64,000 bases of DNA from Kitasatospora sp. CB01950 (GTDB taxonomy: Bacteria > Actinomycetota > Actinomycetes > Streptomycetales > Streptomycetaceae). Numbering within the stretch: the first letter of the stretch is position 1; each line of letters opens with the position of its first letter. A program made the translations under genes and the position numbers. Below the pieces are notes generated by a model. That model did not search any database. It saw only the letters and a list, made by a program, of their open reading frames with translations, and was not told where the DNA came from. The DNA is taken from assembly GCF_001905465.1 (NCBI RefSeq), contig NZ_LISX01000004.1, positions 307,667-371,666 on the forward strand. Direction: 5' to 3'. Positions 44,528 through 53,133 of this stretch are shown here, in pieces.

Positions 44528-44553
44528 AAATGTCACTGCCCGATATGACATTT
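44528..44553. promoter_or_regulatory. Operator-like inverted repeat in the divergent RiPP promoter region
   Basis: AAATGTCA, ten bases, TGACATTT: perfect 8-base arms with centres 18 bases apart, AT-rich against a GC-rich background. Another ATGTCA half-site lies at 44507-44512. A dimeric regulator could control the precursor operon and the divergent transporter together. Confidence 0.55.
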
Positions 44554-44597
44554 TGCACGTACTCTGACCTGCGACGATGCGCTACTTGCACATACTC
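44553..44597. promoter_or_regulatory. Direct repeat TTGCAC(G/A)TACTC
   Basis: Copies at 44553-44564 and 44586-44597 match at 11 of 12 positions and are 33 bases apart, three helical turns. The second lies 25 bases before the ABC transporter start codon. The TTGCAC parts also resemble -35 boxes. Confidence 0.5.
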
Positions 44598-44621
44598 GCA
44601 CGCACCCGTCACGCTGCATTC

Positions 44622-45677
44622 ATGACACCTCTTTCCGAGAATTCCCCGGCCGTGGAGGTAGTGGATCTGCGGCGCAGTTACGGCGGCTACGAGGCGGTGC
44701 GCGGCATCTCCTTCTCCATCGCCCGAGGCGAACTCTTCGCCCTGCTCGGCACCAACGGCGCGGGCAAGACCACCACGCTGGAGGTGCTGGAGGGCTACCA
44801 CCCGCCGACCTCCGGCTCCGTCCGGGTGTTCGGCCTGGACCCGTTCACGGCGGGCGCGCGGGTACGCCGGCGGACCGGCACGATGCTCCAGGAGGGCGGG
44901 TTCTTCAAGGAGTTGACGGTCAAGGAGACGGTCGACTGCTGGCGGACCTTCACCAGCGGGGCCCGGCCCACCGCCGAGGTGCTGGCCCGGGTGGCGCTGG
45001 AGCCGAAGGCCGGCACCCGGGTCGGCCAGCTGTCCGGCGGCGAGCGCCGCCGACTGGACCTGGCGCTGGCGGTGCTCAACGACCCGGAGCTGCTGTTCCT
45101 GGACGAGCCGACCACCGGCATGGACCCGGAGGCCCGCCGCACCACCTGGCGGCTGGTCGAGGAGCTGCGGGCGGGCGGCACCACGGTGGTGCTGACCACC
45201 CACTACCTGGAGGAGGCCCAGCAGTTGGCCGATCGGGTGGCCATCATGGACGGCGGCGTGATCGCCGCCGAGGGCACCGTCGACGAGGTGCTGTCCGGCC
45301 GCGGCGACCTGATCACGCTGCCGCTGCCGGCCGGCCGCCCGCTCGACGCCCTCCCGGAACTGCTCGGCGCCGCACCGTCGTTGGCGGACGGCCGGGCGGT
45401 GTACCGGGTGCCGCGCTCGGCGCCCGCGCTGGCCGCGCTGCACGCCTGGTCGGCCGCGCAGGGCGTCGAGCTCGACGGCCTGGAGGTCCGCTCCAGCTCC
45501 CTGGAGGACGTCTTCCTGGACCTCGCCGCCGCCCACCGCCGGCCCGCCGCCCACCGCCAGGCCACCGCGCCCGCCGTCACCGGACCCACCGCCGCCGCAC
45601 CCGCCGCCACCGGGCCCACCGCATCCGCACCTGCCGCCGTCCACCGCCGCGCCGTCCCCGAGGGAGCGTCCCGATGA
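44622..45677 (+). CDS. ABC transporter ATP-binding protein (RiPP immunity/export candidate)
   Basis: 351 residues from ATG 44622. Walker A LLGTNGAGKTTTLEVLEG, signature QLSGGERRRLDLALAVL and Walker B LLFLDEPTTGMDPEA are complete. A C-terminal tail of 35 residues is Ala/Pro/Thr-rich with repeats of APAVTGPTAA type. No clear ribosome binding site precedes the ATG, so the mRNA may be leaderless or nearly so. It overlaps the permease start by ATGA. A DrrA/NodI-like two-gene exporter divergent from the precursor is a frequent immunity arrangement in RiPP clusters. Confidence 0.88.
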   Translation: MTPLSENSPAVEVVDLRRSYGGYEAVRGISFSIARGELFALLGTNGAGKTTTLEVLEGYHPPTSGSVRVFGLDPFTAGARVRRRTGTMLQEGGFFKELTVKETVDCWRTFTSGARPTAEVLARVALEPKAGTRVGQLSGGERRRLDLALAVLNDPELLFLDEPTTGMDPEARRTTWRLVEELRAGGTTVVLTTHYLEEAQQLADRVAIMDGGVIAAEGTVDEVLSGRGDLITLPLPAGRPLDALPELLGAAPSLADGRAVYRVPRSAPALAALHAWSAAQGVELDGLEVRSSSLEDVFLDLAAAHRRPAAHRQATAPAVTGPTAAAPAATGPTASAPAAVHRRAVPEGASR

Positions 45678-46483
45678 GCTGGTTCATGTACGCCAAGGGC
45701 CAGTTCGGCCTGTCCTGGAAGGTGTTCTGGCGCAACCGCCGGTCCACCTTCATCGGGTTCCTGCTGCCGGTGCTGCTCAACCTGGTGGTCGCCGCGCCGC
45801 TGCGCGACAAGCAGATCGGCGGGGTGAACGCCGCCGGCTACGTGGCGGTCGGACTGCTCGGGCTGGCGCTGGTGACCTCGTTCGTCAACCTGCTGGGCAG
45901 TGTGGTGGCGCGCCGCGAGGAGCTGGTGCTGAAGCGGCTGCGCGGCACCGAGTGCCCGCCGAGCGCGGTCTTCGCCGGACAGTTGGGCGCGGGCGGGGTG
46001 GTGGTGCTGCTCCAGGCGCTGGTGCTGGGCGGCGTCGCGGTGGGCTGGTTCGGCGCGCCGCTGCCCGCCGATCCCGTGCTGCTGCTACTCACCCTGCTCG
46101 GCGGCTACCTGCTGTTCTCGGTGCTGGCGGTGGCACTGTCGGGGCTGACCCCGACCACCGAGACCGCGCCGCTGGTGGCCACGCCCGTGCTGGTGCTGTG
46201 CATGTTCGGCGCGGGCGTGTTCACCCCGGTCTCCGCGCTGCCGGACTGGCTGCACGGCCCGGCGGGCGCGCTGCCGCTGTCGCCGGTGATCCGCGGGCTG
46301 CGCACCGCCTGGTTCGGCCGCGAGTTCGGCGCGGAGAGCTGGGCCGGCGGCCCGCTGCGCGAACTCGACCTGCTGCACGGCTGGACGTCCGCCGCCCCGT
46401 CGCTGCTGCTGGTGGCCGCCTGGCTGGCCGCCGCGTTCGTCCTCTCCCGCCGCCTGCTGCGCTGGGAGCCGCGCCGCGGCTGA
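45674..46483 (+). CDS. ABC-2 type permease partner
   Basis: 269 residues with six membrane helices: the ABC-2 pattern WRNRRSTFIGFLLPVLLNLVV, a cytoplasmic loop VVARREELVLKRLRGTECPP (conserved coupling helix region), and TPTTETAPLVATPVLVLCMF with FTPVSALPDWL. It forms a transporter with the ATPase encoded just before, to which it is coupled by a four-base overlap. Substrate could be the RiPP or a related toxic peptide. No third component is adjacent. Confidence 0.88.
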   Translation: MSWFMYAKGQFGLSWKVFWRNRRSTFIGFLLPVLLNLVVAAPLRDKQIGGVNAAGYVAVGLLGLALVTSFVNLLGSVVARREELVLKRLRGTECPPSAVFAGQLGAGGVVVLLQALVLGGVAVGWFGAPLPADPVLLLLTLLGGYLLFSVLAVALSGLTPTTETAPLVATPVLVLCMFGAGVFTPVSALPDWLHGPAGALPLSPVIRGLRTAWFGREFGAESWAGGPLRELDLLHGWTSAAPSLLLVAAWLAAAFVLSRRLLRWEPRRG

Positions 46484-46737
46484 CGCCCTCTCCGACCGGC
46501 CCGCCCCTCCCCGAAGTCCTTGCCCCCGCACGGGACTTCCGGGCGCGGCGGGCCGTCGGCGTCCCACCGGTCGGCCGCCGGACAGGCCGGACGGGTGAAA
46601 CCCGACGAATTTCCCGGCCCGAAGCTGCCGGTTGGACATAATGGAACGTCAACTCCACGCGGCATAGGCTTCGTTGTGCGATCAATTCCGAACGGCGCAG
46701 GGCCCGCCTTCGCCGCTGTCGAGACCGGAGACGCCGC

Positions 46738-47388
46738 GTGACCTCCAGCACCACCCCGACCAGCACTGCCCCGACCAGCACCGCCCCGACCGCGAAGGTC
46801 GACTTCTACTTCGACCCGACCTGCCCGTTCGCCTGGATCACCTCGCGGTGGATCCTCGAAGTGCAGCAGCTCCGGGAGCTCGACCTCAGGTTTCGGGTGA
46901 TGAGCCTGTACGTGCTGAACGAAGGGCGCGAACTCCCCGACTGGTACCGCGAGTTGGTGGACAGCTCGCTGATCCTGACCCGGATCTGCGCCGCCGCCGC
47001 GGCCCAGCACGGCGAGGAGGTGCTCCCCGCCCTCTACACCGCCATGGGCACCCGCATCCACAACGGCGGCAACAAGGACTTCCCGGCCGTCGCCGCCGAG
47101 GCCCTCGCCGAGGCCGGCCTGCCCGCAGAGCTGCTCGCCTCGGCGGACACCGACAAGTGGGACGAGGCGCTGCGCAAGAGCCACCACGAGGGCATGGACC
47201 CGGTCGGCGAGGACGTCGGCACCCCGACCATCCACATCGACGGAGTGGCGTTCTTCGGCCCGGTGCTGAACTCGATCCCCCGGGGCGAGCAGGCCGCCGC
47301 CATCTTCGACGGCGCCCGGGCGCTCGCCAACTTCCCGGACTTCTTCGAGCTGAAGCGCACCCGCACCGGATCGCTCGACTTCAGCTGA
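46738..47388 (+). CDS. Mycothiol-dependent nitroreductase, Rv2466c family (DsbA fold)
   Basis: 216 residues from GTG 46738, preceded by GGAG. After a Thr/Ser/Pro-rich start, [17 protein letters not shown] contains the CPxA/W active-site Cys typical of M. tuberculosis Rv2466c, and [18 protein letters not shown] holds the cis-Pro loop of thioredoxin-fold proteins. Rv2466c uses mycothiol to reduce nitro compounds and answers oxidative stress. About 250 bases separate it from the RiPP transporter, so it is probably an independent gene. Confidence 0.9.
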   Translation: MTSSTTPTSTAPTSTAPTAKVDFYFDPTCPFAWITSRWILEVQQLRELDLRFRVMSLYVLNEGRELPDWYRELVDSSLILTRICAAAAAQHGEEVLPALYTAMGTRIHNGGNKDFPAVAAEALAEAGLPAELLASADTDKWDEALRKSHHEGMDPVGEDVGTPTIHIDGVAFFGPVLNSIPRGEQAAAIFDGARALANFPDFFELKRTRTGSLDFS

Positions 47389-47440
47389 CCCACCGCATTC
47401 CGCATCGGCACCCGTATCGACGAGGAAGAGGAGAGCCCTG

Positions 47441-48169
47441 ATGGCCACCACCATGAGCGCCGGAGAGTTCCTGGCCCTGCACGATCGCACCGAACACCCG
47501 GACCCCCTGGTCCTCCCGAACGCCTGGGACGCGGTCAGTGCCCGCGCCCTCGCCGACGCGGGCTTCGCCGCACTCTCGACCTCCAGCGTGGCCGTCGCCG
47601 CCGTCCTCGGCTACCGGGACGGCGGGGACACCCCCGCCGACGAGATGTTCGGCGCGCTCAAGCGGATCACCCGTGCGGTCGACGTCCCCGTCACGGCCGA
47701 CATCGAGGCCGGCTACGGCCTGGCCCCCGCCGAGATCGTCGAACGCCTGCTGGACGCCGGCCTGGTCGGCTGCAACCTGGAGGACTCCGTCGACCGGCAG
47801 CTCAAGGACCCGGACGAGCACGCCGACTGGCTCTCCCAGGTGCGCGCCGCCGCGGGCGACCGCCTGGTCCTGAACGCCCGGGTCGACACCTTCCTGGTCG
47901 GCGACCGCTCGGTCGAGGACGCCGTCAAGCGCGCCGCCCTCTACATCGACGCGGGCGCCGACGTCATCTACCCGATCTTCGCCCCCGAGTCCGCGCTCCC
48001 CGAGCTCACCTCCGGCATCCCCCGCCCGGTGAACGCCGTCTGCATCCTCGGCCAGTCCACCCCCGCCCACCTCCACACCCTCGGCGCCTCCCGGGTCACC
48101 TACGGCGGCTCCCTCCAGTTCCACATCGCCAACGAGATCACCGCCCTCGCCCAGCGCATCGCCCAGTAA
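47441..48169 (+). CDS. Isocitrate lyase/PEP mutase family protein
   Basis: 242 residues from ATG 47441 with GAGGAGAG upstream. A TIM-barrel of the PEP mutase/isocitrate lyase superfamily: PNAWDAVSARALADAGFAAL, ADIEAGYG (Mg2+-binding acids), VGCNLEDS and LVLNARVDTFL. It lacks the KKCGH isocitrate lyase motif, so it is likely a C-C or P-C bond lyase such as 2-methylisocitrate- or oxaloacetate-type; the substrate is not clear. Followed by a good terminator. Confidence 0.85.
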   Translation: MATTMSAGEFLALHDRTEHPDPLVLPNAWDAVSARALADAGFAALSTSSVAVAAVLGYRDGGDTPADEMFGALKRITRAVDVPVTADIEAGYGLAPAEIVERLLDAGLVGCNLEDSVDRQLKDPDEHADWLSQVRAAAGDRLVLNARVDTFLVGDRSVEDAVKRAALYIDAGADVIYPIFAPESALPELTSGIPRPVNAVCILGQSTPAHLHTLGASRVTYGGSLQFHIANEITALAQRIAQ

Positions 48170-48183
48170 CGCAACACAAACCC

Positions 48184-48221
48184 GCAGGGCCCTCCCCGCC
48201 GCACCGGCAGGAGGGCCCTGC
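48184..48221 (+). terminator. Terminator after the PEP mutase-like gene
   Basis: A perfect 12-base-pair stem (48184-48195 with 48210-48221), 15 bases after the stop. Confidence 0.75.
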
Positions 48222-48257
48222 GCCCGTCCCAGGCCGGCCCGATCAGCCGCCCGCCCC

Positions 48258-48309
48258 GCGCCGAAGGTGCGCCGAAGGTGCGCCGAAGGTGCGCCGAAGG
48301 TGCGCCGAA
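48258..48309. repeat. 11-base tandem repeat, four copies plus a partial
   Basis: GCGCCGAAGGT repeats head to tail without spacers between two terminator hairpins. Its length and lack of spacers exclude CRISPR. It probably arose by slippage. Confidence 0.9.
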
Positions 48310-48315
48310 ACGCCA

Positions 48316-48348
48316 CAGGCCCTCCGACCCGGATGGGCGGAGGGCCTG
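48316..48348 (-). terminator. Terminator after tRNA-Arg
   Basis: A perfect 11-base-pair stem (48316-48326 with 48338-48348) just downstream of the tRNA on the minus strand. Confidence 0.7.
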
Positions 48349-48366
48349 CGACCTGCGGTTCTGTTG

Positions 48367-48439
48367 TGCCCCAGGCAGGATTCGAACCTGCGACACCGGC
48401 TTTAGGAGAGCCGTGCTCTATCCCCTGAGCTACTGAGGC
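48367..48439 (-). tRNA. tRNA-Arg (anticodon CCT)
   Basis: On the minus strand it begins GCCTCAG and ends CTGGGGC-A, with a D-arm GCTCAGGGGATAGAGC, anticodon loop CTCCTAA (anticodon CCT, codon AGG) and T-arm CAGGTTCGAATCCTG. The 3' CCA is not encoded (CAA follows). AGG is a rare arginine codon in this type of genome. Confidence 0.95.
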
Positions 48440-48637
48440 GGGGCCGGCGAAACACCCCGCCGACCGGTCACAGCCTAGCGGATCGGGCCCGCACGGTGGT
48501 TCGCCGTTTCCCCCGCCCCGGGACGGCCGCGCCCGGTCGGGCGCGTTCTGCGACGGAGGGATGGGGACGGTGCGTGGCCTTACGGTGGATTTGTTCGTTC
48601 TTGTGGCAGATCCGACCTCTCCGAAAGGCCCCGGCCC

Positions 48638-49399
48638 GTGACTTCCTCTCCTCAGACCCCGTTCGGTGGGCTCGGCAGGATTCTGGTGATCATTCCGACC
48701 TACAACGAGGCGGAGAACGTCGAACGGATCGTCTCCCGGGTCCGGGCCGCCGTCCCGGAGGCCCACGTGCTGGTGGCGGACGACAACAGCCCTGACGGGA
48801 CGGGCAAGTTGGCGGACGGGCTGGCGGACGCCGACGAGCAGGTGAAGGTGCTGCACCGGAAGGGCAAGGAGGGTCTCGGCGCGGCGTACCTGGCCGGGTT
48901 CCGGTGGGGCATCGAGAACGGCTACGACGTCCTGGTCGAGATGGACGCCGACGGCTCGCACCAGCCGGAGGAGCTGCCGCGGCTGCTGACCGCGCTGCAC
49001 AGCGCGGACCTGGTGCTGGGTTCGCGCTGGGTGCCGGGCGGTGCGGTGGTGAACTGGCCGAAGTCGCGGCTGCTGCTGTCGAAGGGCGGCTCGACGTACT
49101 CGCGGCTGATGCTGAACGTGCCGATCCGCGATGTCACCGGCGGCTACCGGGCGTTCCGCAAGGAGACGCTGCTCGGCCTGGGGATGGACCAGGTCGCCTC
49201 GCAGGGCTACTGCTTCCAGGTCGACCTGGCCTGGCGGGCCGTCAAGGCCGGGTTCAAGGTGGCCGAGGTGCCGATCACCTTCGTGGAACGCGAGCACGGC
49301 GCATCGAAGATGAGCCGCAGCATCGTCGCGGAGGCCCTCTGGCGGGTCACCGCCTGGGGCGTCGCCGACCGGGTCGCCCGGCTCACCGGCAAGCGCTGA
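48638..49399 (+). CDS. Polyprenol monophosphomannose synthase (GT2)
   Basis: 253 residues from GTG 48638. A GT-A fold with ILVIIPTYNEAENVERIV, VADDNSPDGTG and the metal-binding EMDADGSHQPEEL, then LVLGSRWVPGG and RDVTGGYRAFRKETL, the marks of dolichol/polyprenol-phosphate mannose synthases. It transfers mannose from GDP-mannose to polyprenyl phosphate, feeding protein O-mannosylation and lipoglycans in actinobacteria. The GT domain stands alone without the Lnt domain fused in mycobacterial Ppm1. Followed by a bidirectional terminator. Confidence 0.92.
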   Translation: MTSSPQTPFGGLGRILVIIPTYNEAENVERIVSRVRAAVPEAHVLVADDNSPDGTGKLADGLADADEQVKVLHRKGKEGLGAAYLAGFRWGIENGYDVLVEMDADGSHQPEELPRLLTALHSADLVLGSRWVPGGAVVNWPKSRLLLSKGGSTYSRLMLNVPIRDVTGGYRAFRKETLLGLGMDQVASQGYCFQVDLAWRAVKAGFKVAEVPITFVEREHGASKMSRSIVAEALWRVTAWGVADRVARLTGKR

Positions 49400-49417
49400 C
49401 AGACCCGGCACGGAAAA

Positions 49418-49462
49418 GCCTCCGCGGGCCGGCGACAGCGGGTGTCGCCGGCCCGCGGAGGC
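49418..49462. terminator. Strong bidirectional terminator
   Basis: A perfect 19-base-pair stem (49418-49436 with 49444-49462) between converging genes. On the minus strand it is followed by TTTT. Confidence 0.9.
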
Positions 49463-49492
49463 GGGTGCGGGGCCCGGACAGGCCCCACGAGC

Positions 49493-52099
49493 TCAGCCGA
49501 GACGGAACAGGCGGGCGCCGATCGACGGCGGCGCCAGGTCCGACTGGAGGGTGACCGGGACCTCGATCCGGTCCTCGCCGTCGCCCGCCGACAGCGTGCC
49601 GACCTGGGTACCGGCCGACAGCGTGTGGGCGATCTTGCCGACCGGGGTGAGGGTCAGGTGCGCGGTGATGCCGGACCAGCCCGCCACCGTCAGGTCCTTG
49701 GCCGCCACCACCGGCACCTTGCCGCCGACGCCGTCGCCGACGTAGCCGACCACGTCGCCCTGCTTGGCCAGGGTCTGCCCGGTCAGCACGGACTGCGCCG
49801 CCACGTTGATCTTCTGGCTGAACGGCTGGGCCGCGTTCACCAGGCTCGGCTCCTCCTTGGTGGCCGGCTGGCCGAGGGTGACACCGACCAGGGTCCGCTT
49901 GACGCCGCCGATCTCCTTGACCGCCGCCCACATGAAGCAGGACTGCGCGGGCGTCGACGAACCGGTCTTGCCGCCGATCATGCCGTTCTTGCCGAGCACC
50001 TTGTTGGTGTTGTAGATCCGCTGGCCCTTGAAGTTGGTGTCGGGCTCGGCGATGACCTGCCGGAAGATCTCGTCCTTGATCACCACCTGGGCCAGCTTCA
50101 GCTGGTCCTTGGCGGTCGACTTGGTGTCGTTGTTGTAGCCGGCCGGGTCGGCGTAGGTGGTGTTGGTCATGCCGAACTGCTTGGCGGTGTCGTTCATCTT
50201 CTTGACGAACGCCTCCTCGCTGCCGGAGTCCCAACGCGCAAGCAGCCGGGCCACGTTGTTCGCGGACGGCAGCATCAGCATCTCCAACGCCTCGTACTGG
50301 CTGAGCTGCTGACCCTCGATCAGGGTCACCTTCGACTCGTCGGCGTTCGACGACTCCTCGGCGGCCTGCTTGTCGACCGTGAGCATCGGGCCGGCCTGGC
50401 CCTTCTTCAACGGGTGCGCCTGCAGGATCAGGTACGCGTTCATCACCTTGGTGACGGACGCGATCGGCACCGGCGTCTCCTGGCCGGACGCGCCGAGATC
50501 ACCCACCCCGATCACCTCGGCCGCAGCCTGCCCCTTGGCCGGCCACGGGATGTTCAACTGCTCGCCCTGGAACGTGAACGAGTCCGCCAGCCCCAGCTTC
50601 GCCTTCGGCGTGGGCAGCGGACGCAGCAACTGCGCGGCCGCCAGCACCCCGAGCACCACCGCCAGGAAGACGCCCCAGATCACCACCCGCTTCATCGCCC
50701 GCCGGAACGGGGTCATCGGCCGGGCACTCAGCGCCTTCAGCACCTCCAGCGCCTCGACGGTGCTCTCCGGCCCGGCATCCGCCTGCGACGCGACGGCCTG
50801 CGGCGCAGCGACGGGAGCGGGCGCAGGCGCAGGCGCGGCCTTCGGCGCGGAACCGGGCTTCGCGACCGGTGCCGGAGCGGGCGGCGGGGTCGGCTTGGCC
50901 GGGGCCTCGTCCTTGGGCAGCCGCAGCATGACGGTCTGCTCGGGCTTGGCCGGCGCGTCCTCCTCCGCCTTCCCGATGCGCAACGTCATCGTCGGCTCGG
51001 CCGCGACCGGAACGGCCTTCCCCTCGGCGGCCTCCTCGGCCTCCGGCTCTTCGACCTTGCCGACGCGCAGCGTCATCGTCGGCTCGGCCACGACGGGAGC
51101 AGCCTTCCCCTCGGGGGCTTCCTCGGCCTCCGACTCCTCCGCGTCCTCCGCGTCCTCCGCCTCTTCGGCCTTCTCCGCCGTCTCGACGCGCGGCGTCGCC
51201 TCCGGCTCCTCGACCTTGCCGACGCGCAGCGTCATCGTCGGCTCGGCCACGACGGGAGCGGCCTTCCCCTTGGGAGCCTCCGCGTCCTCCGACTCCTCGG
51301 CCTCCGACTCCGCAGCCTTCGCCGCCTTCGCCGCCTTCGCCGCCTTCGCCGCCACCTCAGGCACGGCTGGAGCAGCCCCCTCCTCGGCGTCCTCCTCGAC
51401 CTTGCCGACGCGCAGCGTCATCGTCGGATCGGGCGCGACCGGACCGGCCTTGTCCTTCGGTGCCTCGACCTTCGCCGCACGCAGCGTCGGCACCGGCTCG
51501 GCCGCGACCGGAGCGTTCTCCCCCTCGGTGGCCTCCCCAGCCTCCGACTCCTCCGCGTCGTCCGACTCCTCGACCTTCGCCGCCACCTCGGCCGCGACCG
51601 GAGCAGCGCCCGCCCCAGCCTCCTCGACCTTGCCGACGCGCAGCGTCATCGTCGGCTCCGCCGCGACGGGAACGGCCCCCTCCTCGCCCGCCGGCTCCGC
51701 AGCCGGCTCGGCCGCGACCGGAGCTTCCTCCGCCTCGGCGGCCTCCCCAGCCTCCTCGACCTTGCCGACGCGCAGCGTCGCCGCCGACTCGGCCGCGACG
51801 GGAGCAGCCTCGGCCTCCTCGGCGTCCCCCTCTTCCTTCTCCTCTTCCTTCGGCTTCCCCGCCGAAACCCGCCCCAGCCGCAGCGCCGGCTTCTCGTCGG
51901 CGATCGCGGCGGCGGCCTCCGGCAGGTCGAGGTCGGACGCGGACCCGGACCCGGACGTGGACCCGGACGTGGGCTCCTCCTCGTCGCGCACGCGGAGGTT
52001 CACCGTGGAGCCGCCCTCGCGAGGAGCTCGCTCCTCGGCCTCGGCCTCGGTCGGCCGTGTCTTGCCGTCGCGCGGCTCGCTCTGCGGGGACTTGCCCAC
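49493..52099 (-). CDS. D-alanyl-D-alanine carboxypeptidase (S11) with long repetitive N-terminal tail
   Basis: 868 residues from GTG 52099 (GGAGGAG eight bases upstream; a GTG nine bases earlier overlaps it). Residues 1 to about 510 are an acidic, disordered cytoplasmic tail with eight to ten repeats of the type EPTMTLRVGKVEEPE. One membrane helix follows (VVIWGVFLAVVLGVLAAA), then an extracellular S11 penicillin-binding domain with ASVTK (nucleophile Ser), PSANN and GGKTGSS, all three active-site motifs. It trims the terminal D-Ala of peptidoglycan stem peptides. Streptomyces homologues often have tails of this kind, but this one is long and strikingly repetitive. Confidence 0.9.
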   Translation of the reverse strand: MGKSPQSEPRDGKTRPTEAEAEERAPREGGSTVNLRVRDEEEPTSGSTSGSGSASDLDLPEAAAAIADEKPALRLGRVSAGKPKEEEKEEGDAEEAEAAPVAAESAATLRVGKVEEAGEAAEAEEAPVAAEPAAEPAGEEGAVPVAAEPTMTLRVGKVEEAGAGAAPVAAEVAAKVEESDDAEESEAGEATEGENAPVAAEPVPTLRAAKVEAPKDKAGPVAPDPTMTLRVGKVEEDAEEGAAPAVPEVAAKAAKAAKAAKAAESEAEESEDAEAPKGKAAPVVAEPTMTLRVGKVEEPEATPRVETAEKAEEAEDAEDAEESEAEEAPEGKAAPVVAEPTMTLRVGKVEEPEAEEAAEGKAVPVAAEPTMTLRIGKAEEDAPAKPEQTVMLRLPKDEAPAKPTPPPAPAPVAKPGSAPKAAPAPAPAPVAAPQAVASQADAGPESTVEALEVLKALSARPMTPFRRAMKRVVIWGVFLAVVLGVLAAAQLLRPLPTPKAKLGLADSFTFQGEQLNIPWPAKGQAAAEVIGVGDLGASGQETPVPIASVTKVMNAYLILQAHPLKKGQAGPMLTVDKQAAEESSNADESKVTLIEGQQLSQYEALEMLMLPSANNVARLLARWDSGSEEAFVKKMNDTAKQFGMTNTTYADPAGYNNDTKSTAKDQLKLAQVVIKDEIFRQVIAEPDTNFKGQRIYNTNKVLGKNGMIGGKTGSSTPAQSCFMWAAVKEIGGVKRTLVGVTLGQPATKEEPSLVNAAQPFSQKINVAAQSVLTGQTLAKQGDVVGYVGDGVGGKVPVVAAKDLTVAGWSGITAHLTLTPVGKIAHTLSAGTQVGTLSAGDGEDRIEVPVTLQSDLAPPSIGARLFRLG
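50890..52000 (-). repeat. In-frame repeats encoding the carboxypeptidase tail
   Basis: The plus strand repeatedly shows CTTGCCGACGCGCAGCGTCA at intervals of about 70-190 bases, encoding TMTLRVGKVEE units. Confidence 0.8.
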
Positions 52100-52410
52100 G
52101 TAACCCACTCCTCCTCGTCCGCCCCGGCGGTTGCCGGTCCGATCAGTCCGATCACACAAGCTGGTTTTTTTCGGGTGGGCTCTCGACCCGCCCGAGTACC
52201 TGTACAGTCTCCGGCACCGTGGCCGTGATGGCCCGCCGCACCCCGCCCCACCGGCCGTTTTTCGTGGCTGCAGGGGTCGTTGCCGGGTCAGACGCGGGGG
52301 CGTCGGACGGCGGTTCCAGCCTGCCGGGCCAAGGTCACGATTCGGAGGCGTACTCGACAAGCCTGTGTGAGAGGCGTCACCCTGTCATTCATCCACGCGG
52401 GGAGGCTTGG
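52100..52410. other. Divergent promoter region, carboxypeptidase / GPP34
   Basis: No gene. Holds a run of seven T at 52165-52171, an imperfect 8-base-pair hairpin at 52172-52194 and GTAC-CT-GTAC at 52196-52205. No clear promoter pair was assigned. Confidence 0.5.
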
Positions 52411-53133
52411 ATGGGCAGGAGCCGCAGAACTATTCCCGAGGAGCTGTTGCTGCTCGCACTGGACCCGGCCACGGGTACCACCGCGCAGCCGCAGACCCTC
52501 GACCTCGGACTTGCCGGGGCGCAGCTCGTCGAGCTGTCCCTGGCCGGAAGGATAGTCCCGGACGGGGACCGGATCGCCGTGGTGGTGCCACGGCCGACCG
52601 GTGACCCGACGCTGGACCACGCGCTGGAGCTGTTGCGCAGGCGTGGCAGTCCGGTGCGCGCCGCGCACTGGATCGGCGGGCCGCGTCTTGGCCTGAGGCA
52701 GACGTACTTGGCGCACCTGGAGCGGTGCGGCATGGTGACGGCGGTGTCGGGTCAGGTGTGCGGCGTGCTGCCGACGACCCGCTATCAGGCGTCGGACGAC
52801 TGCACCAACGCGGCGATCAAGCAGCGGCTGGACACCGCGATCCGCACCGGCGTGCCGCCGGACCCGCGGACGGCGGCGTTGGCGGCGCTGGCGCACGCGG
52901 TGGGTCTGGGCAAGCACCTGTATCCGGGCAACGAGGGACGGTCCTCGCGCTCCCGGTTGCGGGATCTGATCAGGTACGACCCGCTGGGCGGGATGGTGGC
53001 CCATGCGGTGATGGATGTGCAGAACGGCCTGCCGGCCCAGCAGAGCAGGCCGGCGCCCGCGGGTTCACGGGGTCCGGCCGGTCGGCCCGCCGCCTCGGGG
53101 CGGAGTGTGGCCAGCCGGGTGGGCGCGCGGTGA
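52411..53133 (+). CDS. GPP34 (GOLPH3/VPS74) family phosphoprotein
   Basis: 240 residues from ATG 52411, with GGGGAGG five bases upstream. Typical bacterial GPP34 start TIPEELLLLALDPATGTT, then LDLGLAGAQLVELSLAGRI, the inner repeat RRRGSPVRAAHWIGG and LGLRQTYLAHLERCGMV. Eukaryotic members bind phosphatidylinositol-4-phosphate; the role of the many actinobacterial copies is unknown (membrane association suspected). The C-terminal 35 residues are Gly/Pro/Ala/Arg-rich. Confidence 0.88.
   Translation: MGRSRRTIPEELLLLALDPATGTTAQPQTLDLGLAGAQLVELSLAGRIVPDGDRIAVVVPRPTGDPTLDHALELLRRRGSPVRAAHWIGGPRLGLRQTYLAHLERCGMVTAVSGQVCGVLPTTRYQASDDCTNAAIKQRLDTAIRTGVPPDPRTAALAALAHAVGLGKHLYPGNEGRSSRSRLRDLIRYDPLGGMVAHAVMDVQNGLPAQQSRPAPAGSRGPAGRPAASGRSVASRVGAR

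Noticed and set aside
48258..48309. Short regular repeats considered as a CRISPR array
   Set aside because: The unit is 11 bases with no spacers and there are no cas genes, so it is a simple tandem repeat.
52165..52194. T-run plus hairpin considered as a terminator
   Set aside because: The T-run lies on the wrong side of the hairpin for plus-strand transcription, and the minus strand would have A after the stem; no gene ends here.
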